Origin: VBAS01 sp964508655
Lineage (GTDB): Bacteria > Bacteroidota > Bacteroidia > Chitinophagales > Chitinophagaceae
DNA length: 22,119 nt
Direction of reading: 5' to 3'
NCBI GenBank assembly: GCA_964508655.1
Contig: CAZDUO010000066.1
Span: forward strand, 1-22,119
Numbering within the stretch: the stretch's first letter is position 1; each line of letters begins with the position of its first letter. Of this stretch, positions 1-6,651 are shown in pieces. Below the pieces are notes generated by a model, which worked only from the letters and a program-made list of their open reading frames with translations, was not told the DNA's origin and searched no databases. Made by a program: the position numbers and the translations under genes.

Positions 1-54
1 GCGCCTGCCTTCAACCTGGCCGGCGGCATTTCGCTGCATTTTAATTTCAAATAA
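1..54 (+). CDS. C-terminal end of an outer-membrane protein (partial)
   Basis: Frame 1 is open from the window edge to a TAA at 52-54 and reads APAFNLAGGISLHFNFK. Alternating hydrophobic and polar residues ending in an aromatic/charged strand (ISLHFNFK) resemble the last beta-strand of a TonB-dependent receptor or other outer-membrane barrel. Only 17 residues are visible, so the family cannot be decided. The call rests on this strand pattern and on the absence of any other candidate upstream of the leader region. Confidence 0.45.
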   Translation, partial: APAFNLAGGISLHFNFK

Positions 55-99
55 ATTTTTTGTTGAAAATTATTTTTAGGTAATCAGATTTCTCACTTA

Positions 100-107
100 T
101 ACATTTG
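100..107 (+). promoter_or_regulatory. Possible Bacteroidota -7 box (TACATTTG)
   Basis: TACATTTG matches the Bacteroidota -7 consensus TAnnTTTG in full. No clear -33 TTG element is seen at the usual distance. It is the best match between the upstream gene and the riboswitch and would put the start of the B12 transcript near 115, about 120 nt before the aptamer. The same octamer occurs upstream of the MarC gene. Confidence 0.35.
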
Positions 108-174
108 CAGCCGATTTGGTTCTTTGATGGATTTATTGTGTACTTAGCTACGATACCCTGATTCAACTTCCGTT

Positions 175-192
175 GCCCCGAACGTTCGGGGC
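175..192. repeat. Perfect 18-bp palindrome (GCCCCGAACGTTCGGGGC)
   Basis: The two 9-bp halves are exact reverse complements, with no spacer. As RNA it could form a 7-bp GC-rich stem with a 4-nt loop. No T tract follows, so it is not a canonical terminator. It could be part of a dispersed intergenic repeat or an operator; the sequence alone does not decide. Confidence 0.5.
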
Positions 193-235
193 TCCGTTCA
201 GGGTTCCGTTTGCTATGCAGCAATAAAATCATCTG

Positions 236-495
236 ATTAAAAGGGAAGTCCGGTGCCCTGCCTTCGTTACTCTATCCGCCAGAGTCATTTATGCCGGCGG
301 AAACTTCGGCGGGCAGGAATTCCGGCGCTATCCCCGTAGCTGTAAGGCCGATGAGTAATGAATGATGAGTGTTTGACTCATCACTGATCACTCATCACTC
401 ATTATGCTGAATGTTTATACCACTGTTGATATAAGTTAATAGCTGAGTCAACGGGAAGGTGTTCAGCAAAAAGCCAAGCCAGAAGACCTGCCAGA
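236..495 (+). ncRNA. Cobalamin (AdoCbl) riboswitch
   Basis: The conserved blocks of the cobalamin aptamer occur in order. AAGGGAAGTCCGGTG is at 241-255. GAATTCCGGCGC, then CCCCGTAGCTGTAAG, occupy about 318-346. CCACTG (from 420) with GTCAACGGGAAGG (to about 459) follows, then the B12 box GCCAAGCCAGAAGACCTGCC at 473-492. CCTGCC (near 256) pairs with GGCAGG (near 312) for a basal stem. The variable arm carries a GATGAGT-type repeat hairpin (350-404). It lies upstream of the TonB receptor and the salvage genes, so B12-dependent repression is expected from the family. An AT-rich hairpin at 505-538 (ACATTT/AAATGT) lies between aptamer and gene and could belong to the expression platform; there is no classic T-tract terminator. 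Confidence 0.95.
350..404 (+). repeat. GATGAGT/ACTCATC repeat hairpin within the riboswitch
   Basis: GATGAGTAATGAATGATGAG faces a tandem ACTCATCACT-GATC-ACTCATCACTCATT arm across a short GTTTG-type loop. ATGATGAGT pairs directly with ACTCATCA(C/T), and the second ACTCATCACT copy gives alternative registers. The segment sits between the CCCCGTAGCTGTAAG block and the CCACTG block, the usual variable arm of the aptamer. It is simple in sequence and looks like repeat expansion within that arm. Confidence 0.65.
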
Positions 496-609
496 TCACA
501 AACAACATTTAATGCTTTCGGGTGAAAAGCTGAAATGTAAAAGTCGAAGGACGTTTATATTTCTTACTCTTTTTATTTTCCGGAAGCAGTCACAAAAAAA
601 ATTTTTGCA

Positions 610-2538
610 ATGAAAAAGAATTTTCTTTTTGTGGCTGCTGCATTCTTCAGCAGTCAGCTACAGGCGCAAGACACTACCAGCACAAAACAATTAGATGAAG
701 TAAGTGTAACGGCCACTAAAACAGAATTAAGGCAGTCGCAAACAGGCAAGGTGGTAGCAGTAATTAACCAGGAAATGCTGCAGCGCAATGCCGGCAAAAC
801 AATCACTGAAATTTTAAATTATCAAAGCGGCATTTTTATTAATGGCGCCAACAATGCCTTAGGCACCAATCAGGATGTATATTTTCGGGGAGCGGGCACA
901 GGCAATGTATTGATTTTATTAGACGGCGCACCGGTTGGCGATGCATCGCAAATCAATAATTCTTTTGATTTAAACAACCTGAATACAGCGCAAATTGAAC
1001 GGATAGAAATTTTAAAAGGTGCACAAAGCACCCTCTGGGGCAGCGATGCCGTAGCCGGGGTTATAAACATTATAACCAAAAAAGCAGGTAACAAAAAAGT
1101 AAGCCCCCATGCAGGGCTGGCATTTGGAAGCTATAATACCATCCGTCTGAATGCAGGTATAAACGGTATGCTGGATAAGTTTTCTTACAACGTAAATTAC
1201 GGCTACACCGATAGCAAAGGTTTTTCCGCAGCGTATGACAGTACCGGAACAAAGAACTTTGATAAAGACGGCTATAAACAAAACAACCTGCTTACCGCAA
1301 TTGGTTATCCGTTTTCCAAAAGGTTTTCTGCAAAATATACGGCTAACTACAGCCAATACACCGCAGGTATTGATGCCGGGGCTTTTAAAGATGATAAAGA
1401 TTATACGTTAGACAACAAGAACTTCACTAACGGGCTGGGCCTGCATTACAAAACAGATAAGCTAAACTTGCATTTGGTTCAAACCCTTACTACTGCCAAG
1501 CGTTTGCTTAAGGATGATAGTTCGCATGTTGGCGGCTTTGCCAAATGGGCAGAAGGTGTTTACAAAGGCTATACCAACGTTACTGATTTGTATGGCAAAT
1601 TCCGGCTTTCAAAACAATTTTCCCTTGTTGCAGGCGCACAGTATTTATTTCAAAATACTGAGCAATCCTATAAAAGTATCAGCTCATTTGGCCCTTATAA
1701 TAGTGTACCGCTGGGTAAAGACAGTACCAAAGCCGGCAACTTTTCGGCCTACGCATCACTGTTATTGCTCAATGCAAATGGCTTTAACGCAGAAGCCGGC
1801 CTTCGGCTAAATAACCACAGCATTTACGGAGCTAATGCTACTTATACATTTAACCCATCTTATAATATTGATGAAAACACAAGGGTGTTTGTAAACGTCA
1901 GCAGCGGTTACAAAGTACCTTCGCTTTACCAGTTATACAGTGAGTATGGTAATAAAGATTTAAAGCCTGAAGAAAGTAATAACTACGAATTGGGGGTACA
2001 AACTTTCAGCAACAACAAACAAAACTCATTCCGCATTACCGGTTTTAAAAGAGATATTAAAAACCTCATTATATTTTATACCGACCCCGGTTGGAACAGT
2101 TACTATATTAACCGGGATGAACAGCATGACTACGGGTTTGAATTAGAAAGCAGTATTGCCCTTGGCAAAAAAGGCAACTGGACCAACAATTTTACTTATG
2201 TAGATGGGGAAGGAAAGAACGGTAATGTAAAAGTTAAAAACTTATACCGCCGGCCCAACTTTACATTAAACAGCGTACTTACGCTGCAACCGGCAAAAGG
2301 GTTAACCCTGATGCCTTCTTTTCGTTTTGTAGGTACCAGACTAAAGGGACAGTATGATGCCGGCCCGGCGCAGATGCCACAGTACTATACAATAGATTTC
2401 TATGCCGGGTATGAATTCGCAAAACATTTCAGGGCATTTATTGATTTACGCAACCTAACCAACCAGCAATACTTTGATGTGGTGGGCTATAACAGCAGAA
2501 AGTTTAATGTAATGACAGGAATACATTTCTCCCTATAA
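610..2538 (+). CDS. btuB: TonB-dependent cobalamin receptor BtuB
   Basis: This 642-residue outer-membrane receptor imports corrinoids into the periplasm using TonB energy. A signal peptide (about 1-19, ending SQLQA/QD) is followed by a TonB-box-like LDEVSVTATKTE. The plug domain (about 40-155) contains VYFRGAGTGNVLILLDG and IERIEILKGAQSTLWGSDAV, ending INIITKK. The remainder is a 22-strand-type beta-barrel closing with DLRNLTNQQYFDV and a terminal GIHFSL strand. Length fits the BtuB class, shorter than SusC-like receptors. It lies directly downstream of the cobalamin riboswitch and ahead of salvage genes, which makes B12 or other corrinoids the likely substrate. The start at 610 gives a good signal peptide; the leader AAAAAAAATTTTTGCA has no strong Shine-Dalgarno. 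No BtuC or BtuD is present in the window. Confidence 0.93.
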   Translation: MKKNFLFVAAAFFSSQLQAQDTTSTKQLDEVSVTATKTELRQSQTGKVVAVINQEMLQRNAGKTITEILNYQSGIFINGANNALGTNQDVYFRGAGTGNVLILLDGAPVGDASQINNSFDLNNLNTAQIERIEILKGAQSTLWGSDAVAGVINIITKKAGNKKVSPHAGLAFGSYNTIRLNAGINGMLDKFSYNVNYGYTDSKGFSAAYDSTGTKNFDKDGYKQNNLLTAIGYPFSKRFSAKYTANYSQYTAGIDAGAFKDDKDYTLDNKNFTNGLGLHYKTDKLNLHLVQTLTTAKRLLKDDSSHVGGFAKWAEGVYKGYTNVTDLYGKFRLSKQFSLVAGAQYLFQNTEQSYKSISSFGPYNSVPLGKDSTKAGNFSAYASLLLLNANGFNAEAGLRLNNHSIYGANATYTFNPSYNIDENTRVFVNVSSGYKVPSLYQLYSEYGNKDLKPEESNNYELGVQTFSNNKQNSFRITGFKRDIKNLIIFYTDPGWNSYYINRDEQHDYGFELESSIALGKKGNWTNNFTYVDGEGKNGNVKVKNLYRRPNFTLNSVLTLQPAKGLTLMPSFRFVGTRLKGQYDAGPAQMPQYYTIDFYAGYEFAKHFRAFIDLRNLTNQQYFDVVGYNSRKFNVMTGIHFSL

Positions 2539-2545
2539 TTTTTCA

Positions 2546-2572
2546 AACCCGGCAGTGTAAAGCTGCCGGGTT
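2546..2572 (+). terminator. Hairpin after btuB (possible attenuator)
   Basis: AACCCGGCAG (2546-2555) pairs perfectly with CTGCCGGGTT (2563-2572) over a 7-nt loop. The following CATTTATAAAAT is A/T-rich but not a clean T run, so termination would be partial. It lies in the 54-nt gap between btuB and the next gene and could lower expression of the distal cluster or stabilise the btuB message. Confidence 0.5.
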
Positions 2573-2592
2573 CATTTATAAAATAAATTGAT

Positions 2593-3183
2593 ATGGCAAT
2601 CCAAAAAATTAATCCCCGATTTGCAGTACTGGCTTTGTTTATGATTGTGGCAGCAGCTATGCGTATTCCTAATGCAGCGCAGTTAACACCGTGGAGCAAT
2701 TTTACCCCTATCGGGGCCATGGGCTTGTTTGGCGGCGCTTACTTTACCAAAGCATGGAAGGCCTTTGCATTTCCGTTGCTTACATTGTTTGTAAGCGATT
2801 TAATTATCCAGGCATTTGTTTATGATGGCAAATACGGTATTATGTATGGCAGCTGGTATTGGGTGTACGGTGGCTTTTGCGTAATTGTTTTGTTTGGTAA
2901 GTGGCTACTAAAAAAAGTGAATGTAAAAAATGTAGCGCTTACAGGAGTGGCTGCAACATTGACTTACTGGTTAATAGTTGATTTTGGCGTTTTTCTTTTT
3001 GGCTGCACCGATATTACCACGGGACAAACGATGGACCATAGTTTTAACAGTTTAATTAAATGTTATGCACAGGGCGCTCCATTTATGAAAAACTTTCTGA
3101 TAGGTACGTTAGTTTATAGCGGTTTAATGTTTGGCGCTTTTGAATGGATGAAGCAGAAAACCCCTCGACTGCAAACTGCATAA
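2593..3183 (+). CDS. DUF6580-family membrane protein, putative corrinoid/cobalt-linked transporter
   Basis: This 196-residue integral membrane protein has about five to six hydrophobic segments (near 10-30, 42-75, 88-105, 112-138, 165-185). The conserved-looking stretch NFTPIGAMGLFGGAYF follows the first membrane segment and is typical of DUF6580. The small size, the arginine-bearing first helix (AAAMRIPNA) and the lack of an ATPase domain recall S components of ECF transporters; that comparison is inference. It sits 54 nt after btuB and 30 nt before a BtuF-like gene, in a cluster without BtuCD, so inner-membrane corrinoid or cobalt passage is a reasonable guess. No biochemical function is established from the sequence. 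Confidence 0.75.
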   Translation: MAIQKINPRFAVLALFMIVAAAMRIPNAAQLTPWSNFTPIGAMGLFGGAYFTKAWKAFAFPLLTLFVSDLIIQAFVYDGKYGIMYGSWYWVYGGFCVIVLFGKWLLKKVNVKNVALTGVAATLTYWLIVDFGVFLFGCTDITTGQTMDHSFNSLIKCYAQGAPFMKNFLIGTLVYSGLMFGAFEWMKQKTPRLQTA

Positions 3184-3213
3184 GATAATAGATGTAAATC
3201 TTTATCGCTTGTT

Positions 3214-4149
3214 ATGAAAGCCTGTACCTTCCTTCCGGCTGCTACACAAATGATTTACGATATGGGCTTGCAGCATTTGCTGCATGGCGTTACGTTTGAA
3301 TGCCCGCCACAGGCATTAGCTGAAAAGCAAAAAGTAGTACGCTGCGTAATGGAAGGCAAAAATTACAGCAGCGCTGAAATTGACAAAATATTTTCTGCCA
3401 GCAAGGCACAAGGTAAGAGTTTGTATTATGTAGAGGAAGAACTGCTGCAGCAAATACAGCCCGATATTATTTTTACACAAGATACCTGTGAGGTTTGCCA
3501 GATAGACACAAAATGCACGGCAGCGGCTGTTGCTAAATTAGCCGAACGGCCACAAATTATTCCGCTTACGCCAAACAATTTGCAGGATGTATATCAAACT
3601 GCCATTACCATTGCCACAGCATTAGGGCAGGAAGAGGCAGCATATAAATATCTATCTTCTTTACAAAAAAGAACTGTTACAATTTTAGATACACTTCGTC
3701 AGCATCAAATGCCTTTAAAAAGAGTAATGCTGATGGAATGGATAGAACCCATTTATAATTGCGGCCACTGGATACCTTTTCAAATAGCACAGGCTGGTGG
3801 TATTGATATGCTGAGTAACCCTGCTGGCGACAGTATTGTAACGCCGTGGGAGAAGATTGTAAAGTATAATCCGGAAGTATTGGTGATTGCTCCCTGCGGT
3901 TTTCATATTGAAAGAGCAAAAGAAGAAATGCACCTGCTTACACAAAAAGATAATTGGATTACTATCGAAGCAGTAAAAACAAAACAAGTCTATTTGGCCG
4001 ACTTTGATTTGTTTACCCAACCTTCAGCTTCTACATTGGTTGACGGGATAGAATTGCTGGCAGCATTATTTCACCCTTCGTTATTTGCTGTCCCATCACA
4101 TTTGCAAAATAAAACTGCCGTATTTAGTAAAATACCAACGTATGTGTAA
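3214..4149 (+). CDS. BtuF-like corrinoid-binding protein without signal peptide
   Basis: This 311-residue protein has the class III periplasmic-binding fold pattern of BtuF. The N-terminal lobe starts directly at the first strand (MKACTFLPAATQMIYDMG), then IQPDIIFTQDTCEVC, a long linking helix (about 130-165), and the C-terminal lobe (MLMEWIEPIYNCGHWIPFQIAQAGG, then YNPEVLVIAPCGFHIERA). The start leaves no room for a signal peptide or lipobox, and no upstream in-frame alternative is apparent. The TCEVCQIDTKC cysteine cluster is characteristic of this leaderless subgroup as I recall it. A cytosolic corrinoid-binding or trafficking role is inferred; an unusual export route is the alternative. 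The next gene overlaps its last 8 nt. Confidence 0.82.
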   Translation: MKACTFLPAATQMIYDMGLQHLLHGVTFECPPQALAEKQKVVRCVMEGKNYSSAEIDKIFSASKAQGKSLYYVEEELLQQIQPDIIFTQDTCEVCQIDTKCTAAAVAKLAERPQIIPLTPNNLQDVYQTAITIATALGQEEAAYKYLSSLQKRTVTILDTLRQHQMPLKRVMLMEWIEPIYNCGHWIPFQIAQAGGIDMLSNPAGDSIVTPWEKIVKYNPEVLVIAPCGFHIERAKEEMHLLTQKDNWITIEAVKTKQVYLADFDLFTQPSASTLVDGIELLAALFHPSLFAVPSHLQNKTAVFSKIPTYV

Positions 4150-4366
4150 GCATGAAGAAAAAAAATGCATCCGGTGCGGCGGTTATTTTGAATGTAAAGT
4201 AGGCGACGTAATACATTGCCAGTGCTATGGAATAGAATTATCGGCGGCTGAAGAAGCCTTCATTGCCCAATATTATGATGATTGTCTTTGCCGTAATTGC
4301 CTGCTGCAACTGAAGCAGCGTTATCATTTGTTTGTGGAACAGAAAATATTTTATGGCCAGCGGTAA
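4142..4366 (+). CDS. Cysteine-rich CWC-family mini-protein
   Basis: This 74-residue protein fits the cysteine-rich CWC family. It has C-x2-C (KKCIRCGGYFEC) near 9-18, then HCQCYG, then DDCLCRNCLLQL, giving about eight cysteines suited to binding zinc or another metal. The ATG at 4142 lies inside the stop region of the BtuF-like gene (ATGTGTAA, 8-nt overlap) and its 3' end overlaps cobU by 14 nt, indicating translational coupling. An in-frame ATG at 4085 would add 19 residues inside the BtuF-like gene and is less likely. Function is unknown. Its place between corrinoid-binding and corrinoid-kinase genes suggests a role in metal or corrinoid handling, but this is context only. Confidence 0.8.
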   Translation: MCKHEEKKCIRCGGYFECKVGDVIHCQCYGIELSAAEEAFIAQYYDDCLCRNCLLQLKQRYHLFVEQKIFYGQR

Positions 4367-4871
4367 TGAAATTATTTTGATAACCGGAGGGGCCAGAAGC
4401 GGTAAGAGCAGCTATGCACAAAGCAGGGCTTTGCCGCTAAGCAATCATCCTGTTTATGTAGCCACCGCCAAGAACTGGGGCGGCGATTTTGAAGGAAGAA
4501 TAAAACGACATCAGCAAAACCGGGATGAAAGATGGACAAACTATGAAGAACAACTTTATGTAGCAAGGCTGCCGCTGGAAAACAAAGTGGTAATAATTGA
4601 CTGTGTAACACTCTGGCTTACTAATTTTTTTATTGATACCAGAAATGATATAGACGCTTCGCTTGTTTTATTTAAAGAACAAATAGACACATTACATAAA
4701 ATGCCGGGAACATTTATCATCATCAGTAATGAAATTGGGATGGGTGTACATGCTGAAACTGAAATAGGCCGAAAATTTACCGACCTGCAGGGCTGGGCGA
4801 ACCAATATGTGGCTGCAAAAGCAAACGAAGTAATATTTATGATAAGCGGCCTACCCCTAAAAGTAAAATAA
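4353..4871 (+). CDS. cobU: Adenosylcobinamide kinase / adenosylcobinamide-phosphate guanylyltransferase CobU
   Basis: CobU phosphorylates adenosylcobinamide and transfers GMP to form adenosyl-GDP-cobinamide, the activated precursor for CobS. The 172-residue product has a Walker A GGARSGKS (12-19), VYVATA, and RIKRHQQNRDERW with His53 at the position of the guanylylated histidine of Salmonella CobU. VIIDCVTLWLTNF (Walker B) and SNEIGMGVHAETEIGRKFTDLQGWANQ follow, with the C-terminal SGLPLKVK typical of the family. The ATG at 4353 gives a standard N terminus; an ATG at 4332 would add seven residues and deepen the overlap with the CWC gene. Its stop shares one base with the next start (TAATG). 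Confidence 0.95.
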   Translation: MASGNEIILITGGARSGKSSYAQSRALPLSNHPVYVATAKNWGGDFEGRIKRHQQNRDERWTNYEEQLYVARLPLENKVVIIDCVTLWLTNFFIDTRNDIDASLVLFKEQIDTLHKMPGTFIIISNEIGMGVHAETEIGRKFTDLQGWANQYVAAKANEVIFMISGLPLKVK

Positions 4872-5593
4872 TGAAAAGAGAACCCATCATATTATCCTGG
4901 AGTGGTGGTAAAGACAGTTCTTACACATTGCATCAACTGTTGAATGATAAAAGATATGAAGTTAAATACCTGCTCAGCACCATCAATGGCAATTACAAAC
5001 GACTGAGTATGCACGGCGTAAGAGAAGAGTTGATAGAAGCACAGGCAAACAGCATTGGCATTCCCCTGCTAAAAGTGTATGTGTATGAAGCAGACAATGC
5101 GGAGTATGAGCGGCAGATGAATGAAATATTACTAAAAGTGAAGGCAGAAGGAATAAACACTGTTGCCTTTGGAGATATTTTTTTAGAAGACCTCCGGCAG
5201 TACAGGGAAGATAAAATGAAATCCATCGGCATGCATTGCATTTTCCCCATTTGGAAAATAGATACCCAATGGCTGGTGAATGATTTTATTGAAAAGGGAT
5301 TTAAAACCATCACCTGTTGCATCAATGATGGCTATTTAGATGAAAGCTGGTGCGGAAGGATAATTGACCCCGCATTTGTTGCAGAACTGCCGCCCACAGT
5401 TGACCCCTGCGGTGAAAACGGGGAGTTTCATAGCTTTTGTTATGAGGCGCCCATCTTTAGACAAAAAATAAATACCAGCACCGGAGAAAAAACATACAAA
5501 GCCCTGCAGCTAAAAACCAATGACCATCCCACACCCATTGCAGATGTGGGCACAAAGGGTTTTTGGTATTGCGATTTATTCCTCCAATCTTAA
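4871..5593 (+). CDS. PP-loop ATPase of the diphthine-ammonia-ligase (ATP_bind_4) family
   Basis: This 240-residue protein has the PP-loop SGGKDS at 11-16, then GDIFLEDLRQYREDKM and GMHCIFPIWK, and a C-terminal VDPCGENGEFHSFCY, the hallmark set of the Diphthami_syn_2/MJ0570 family. Eukaryotic and archaeal members amidate diphthine on elongation factor 2 with ATP and ammonium. Bacteria lack diphthamide, so the substrate here must differ. It sits between cobU and cobT, coupled to cobU by a 1-nt overlap and 10 nt before cobT. ATP-dependent amidation or another adenylation step on a corrinoid is an attractive inference, since corrinoid side chains are amides. No such activity is shown by the sequence. 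Confidence 0.88.
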   Translation: MKREPIILSWSGGKDSSYTLHQLLNDKRYEVKYLLSTINGNYKRLSMHGVREELIEAQANSIGIPLLKVYVYEADNAEYERQMNEILLKVKAEGINTVAFGDIFLEDLRQYREDKMKSIGMHCIFPIWKIDTQWLVNDFIEKGFKTITCCINDGYLDESWCGRIIDPAFVAELPPTVDPCGENGEFHSFCYEAPIFRQKINTSTGEKTYKALQLKTNDHPTPIADVGTKGFWYCDLFLQS

Positions 5594-5603
5594 TTTTTTT
5601 ATA

Positions 5604-6647
5604 GTGGAAACAGCTATATCAACATTAGTAAAAGAACTGCAGCATAAAATTGATTTTAAAACCAAACCTATCGGCGCATTGGGCCGGCTGGAAGAAATGG
5701 CTTTGCAGATTGGGCAAATACAAAACAGCTTATCCCCTCAAATCAATAAACCGCATATTGTAGTATTTGCCGCCGACCATGGTATAGCGGCCACAGGTTT
5801 GGTGAATCCCTATCCACAGGCCGTTACCGCACAAATGGTATTAAACTTTTTGAATGGCGGCGCTGCCATCAATGTTTTTTGCAGGCAAAATAATATTGAA
5901 TTGATAGTAGTGGATAGCGGGGTCAATTATGAATTTGATGATATCGCTGCTTCCAGGAAATTTATAACAGCTAAGATAGGGCATGGCACTAAAAACTATT
6001 TAGAGGAAGAAGCAATGACAGAAAGGGAGGCCCTGTTTGCCATTGAAAAAGGAAAAGAAATTGTTCAAACAATTGCAGCTAAGGGTTGTAATACCATTGG
6101 CTTTGGCGAAATGGGAATAAGTAATACATCATCGGCTGCATTAATAATGAGCAGCATTGTGCAACTGGGTATAGAAGAATGTACAGGAAGAGGAACCGGC
6201 GTAAATGATGAACAGTTGGCAATGAAAATTGGTACATTAAGCAAAGTATATAAACGGCACCAGCTAAATACTTTAAATGACAAGCCAATAGAACTGTTAC
6301 AAAAAGTTGGTGGTTTTGAAACAGGTATGATGGCGGGTGCATACCTTGAAGCCGCCAAACAGAAAATGATTATTGTGGTGGATGGTTTTATTGCAACTGC
6401 CGCATTACTTATTGCCAGTAAAATACGGCCATCTGTTTTAGCGAATTGCCTGTTTGCCCACACCAGCGGAGAACAAGGCCATGAAAAAATGTTACAGTAT
6501 TTAAAAGCTAAACCTTTATTACAACTGCAAATGCGTTTGGGTGAAGGTACAGGCGCAGCCATAGCCATACCTGTCATCCAAAGCGCTGTAAATTTTTTAA
6601 ATGAAATGGCAAGTTTTGAAACAGCCGGTGTAAGTAATAAAATGTAA
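5604..6647 (+). CDS. cobT: Nicotinate-nucleotide:dimethylbenzimidazole phosphoribosyltransferase CobT
   Basis: CobT activates the lower-ligand base to its alpha-ribotide 5'-phosphate for nucleotide-loop assembly. The GTG at 5604, 10 nt after the previous stop, gives 347 residues, normal for the family. An ATG at 5520 lies inside the preceding gene and would add 28 unrelated residues. Motifs are KTKPIGALGRLE (near 19-30), VVFAADHGIAATG, GGAAINVF, GFGEMGISNTSSAA, TGRGTGVNDE, GGFETGMMAGAYLEAA, AHTSGEQGHEKM, and RLGEGTGAAIAIP with a Glu near 314 at the position of the catalytic glutamate. No bluB is present in the window, so the base is either salvaged or made elsewhere. Confidence 0.95.
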   Translation: METAISTLVKELQHKIDFKTKPIGALGRLEEMALQIGQIQNSLSPQINKPHIVVFAADHGIAATGLVNPYPQAVTAQMVLNFLNGGAAINVFCRQNNIELIVVDSGVNYEFDDIAASRKFITAKIGHGTKNYLEEEAMTEREALFAIEKGKEIVQTIAAKGCNTIGFGEMGISNTSSAALIMSSIVQLGIEECTGRGTGVNDEQLAMKIGTLSKVYKRHQLNTLNDKPIELLQKVGGFETGMMAGAYLEAAKQKMIIVVDGFIATAALLIASKIRPSVLANCLFAHTSGEQGHEKMLQYLKAKPLLQLQMRLGEGTGAAIAIPVIQSAVNFLNEMASFETAGVSNKM

Positions 6648-6651
6648 ATAT

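Larger units (their letters stand above)
55..235. other. Intergenic leader upstream of the cobalamin riboswitch
   Basis: No convincing gene lies here. A minus-strand reading frame of 61 codons (47-232) is low-complexity (NPERSPERSG) and is rejected. The stretch holds one promoter-like box (100-107) and one perfect 18-bp palindrome (175-192), both listed separately. The transcription start of the B12 cluster must lie in this region if the whole riboswitch is transcribed. Confidence 0.5.

Noticed and set aside
47..232. Minus-strand open frame of 61 codons in the leader of the B12 cluster
   Set aside because: It covers the palindrome and promoter region, has a low-complexity NPERSPERSG stretch, and shows no domain or start signal.
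350..404. CRISPR-like direct repeats (ACTCATCACT units)
   Set aside because: The units are too short and nearly adjacent, with no unique spacers or cas genes; they form a hairpin within the riboswitch.
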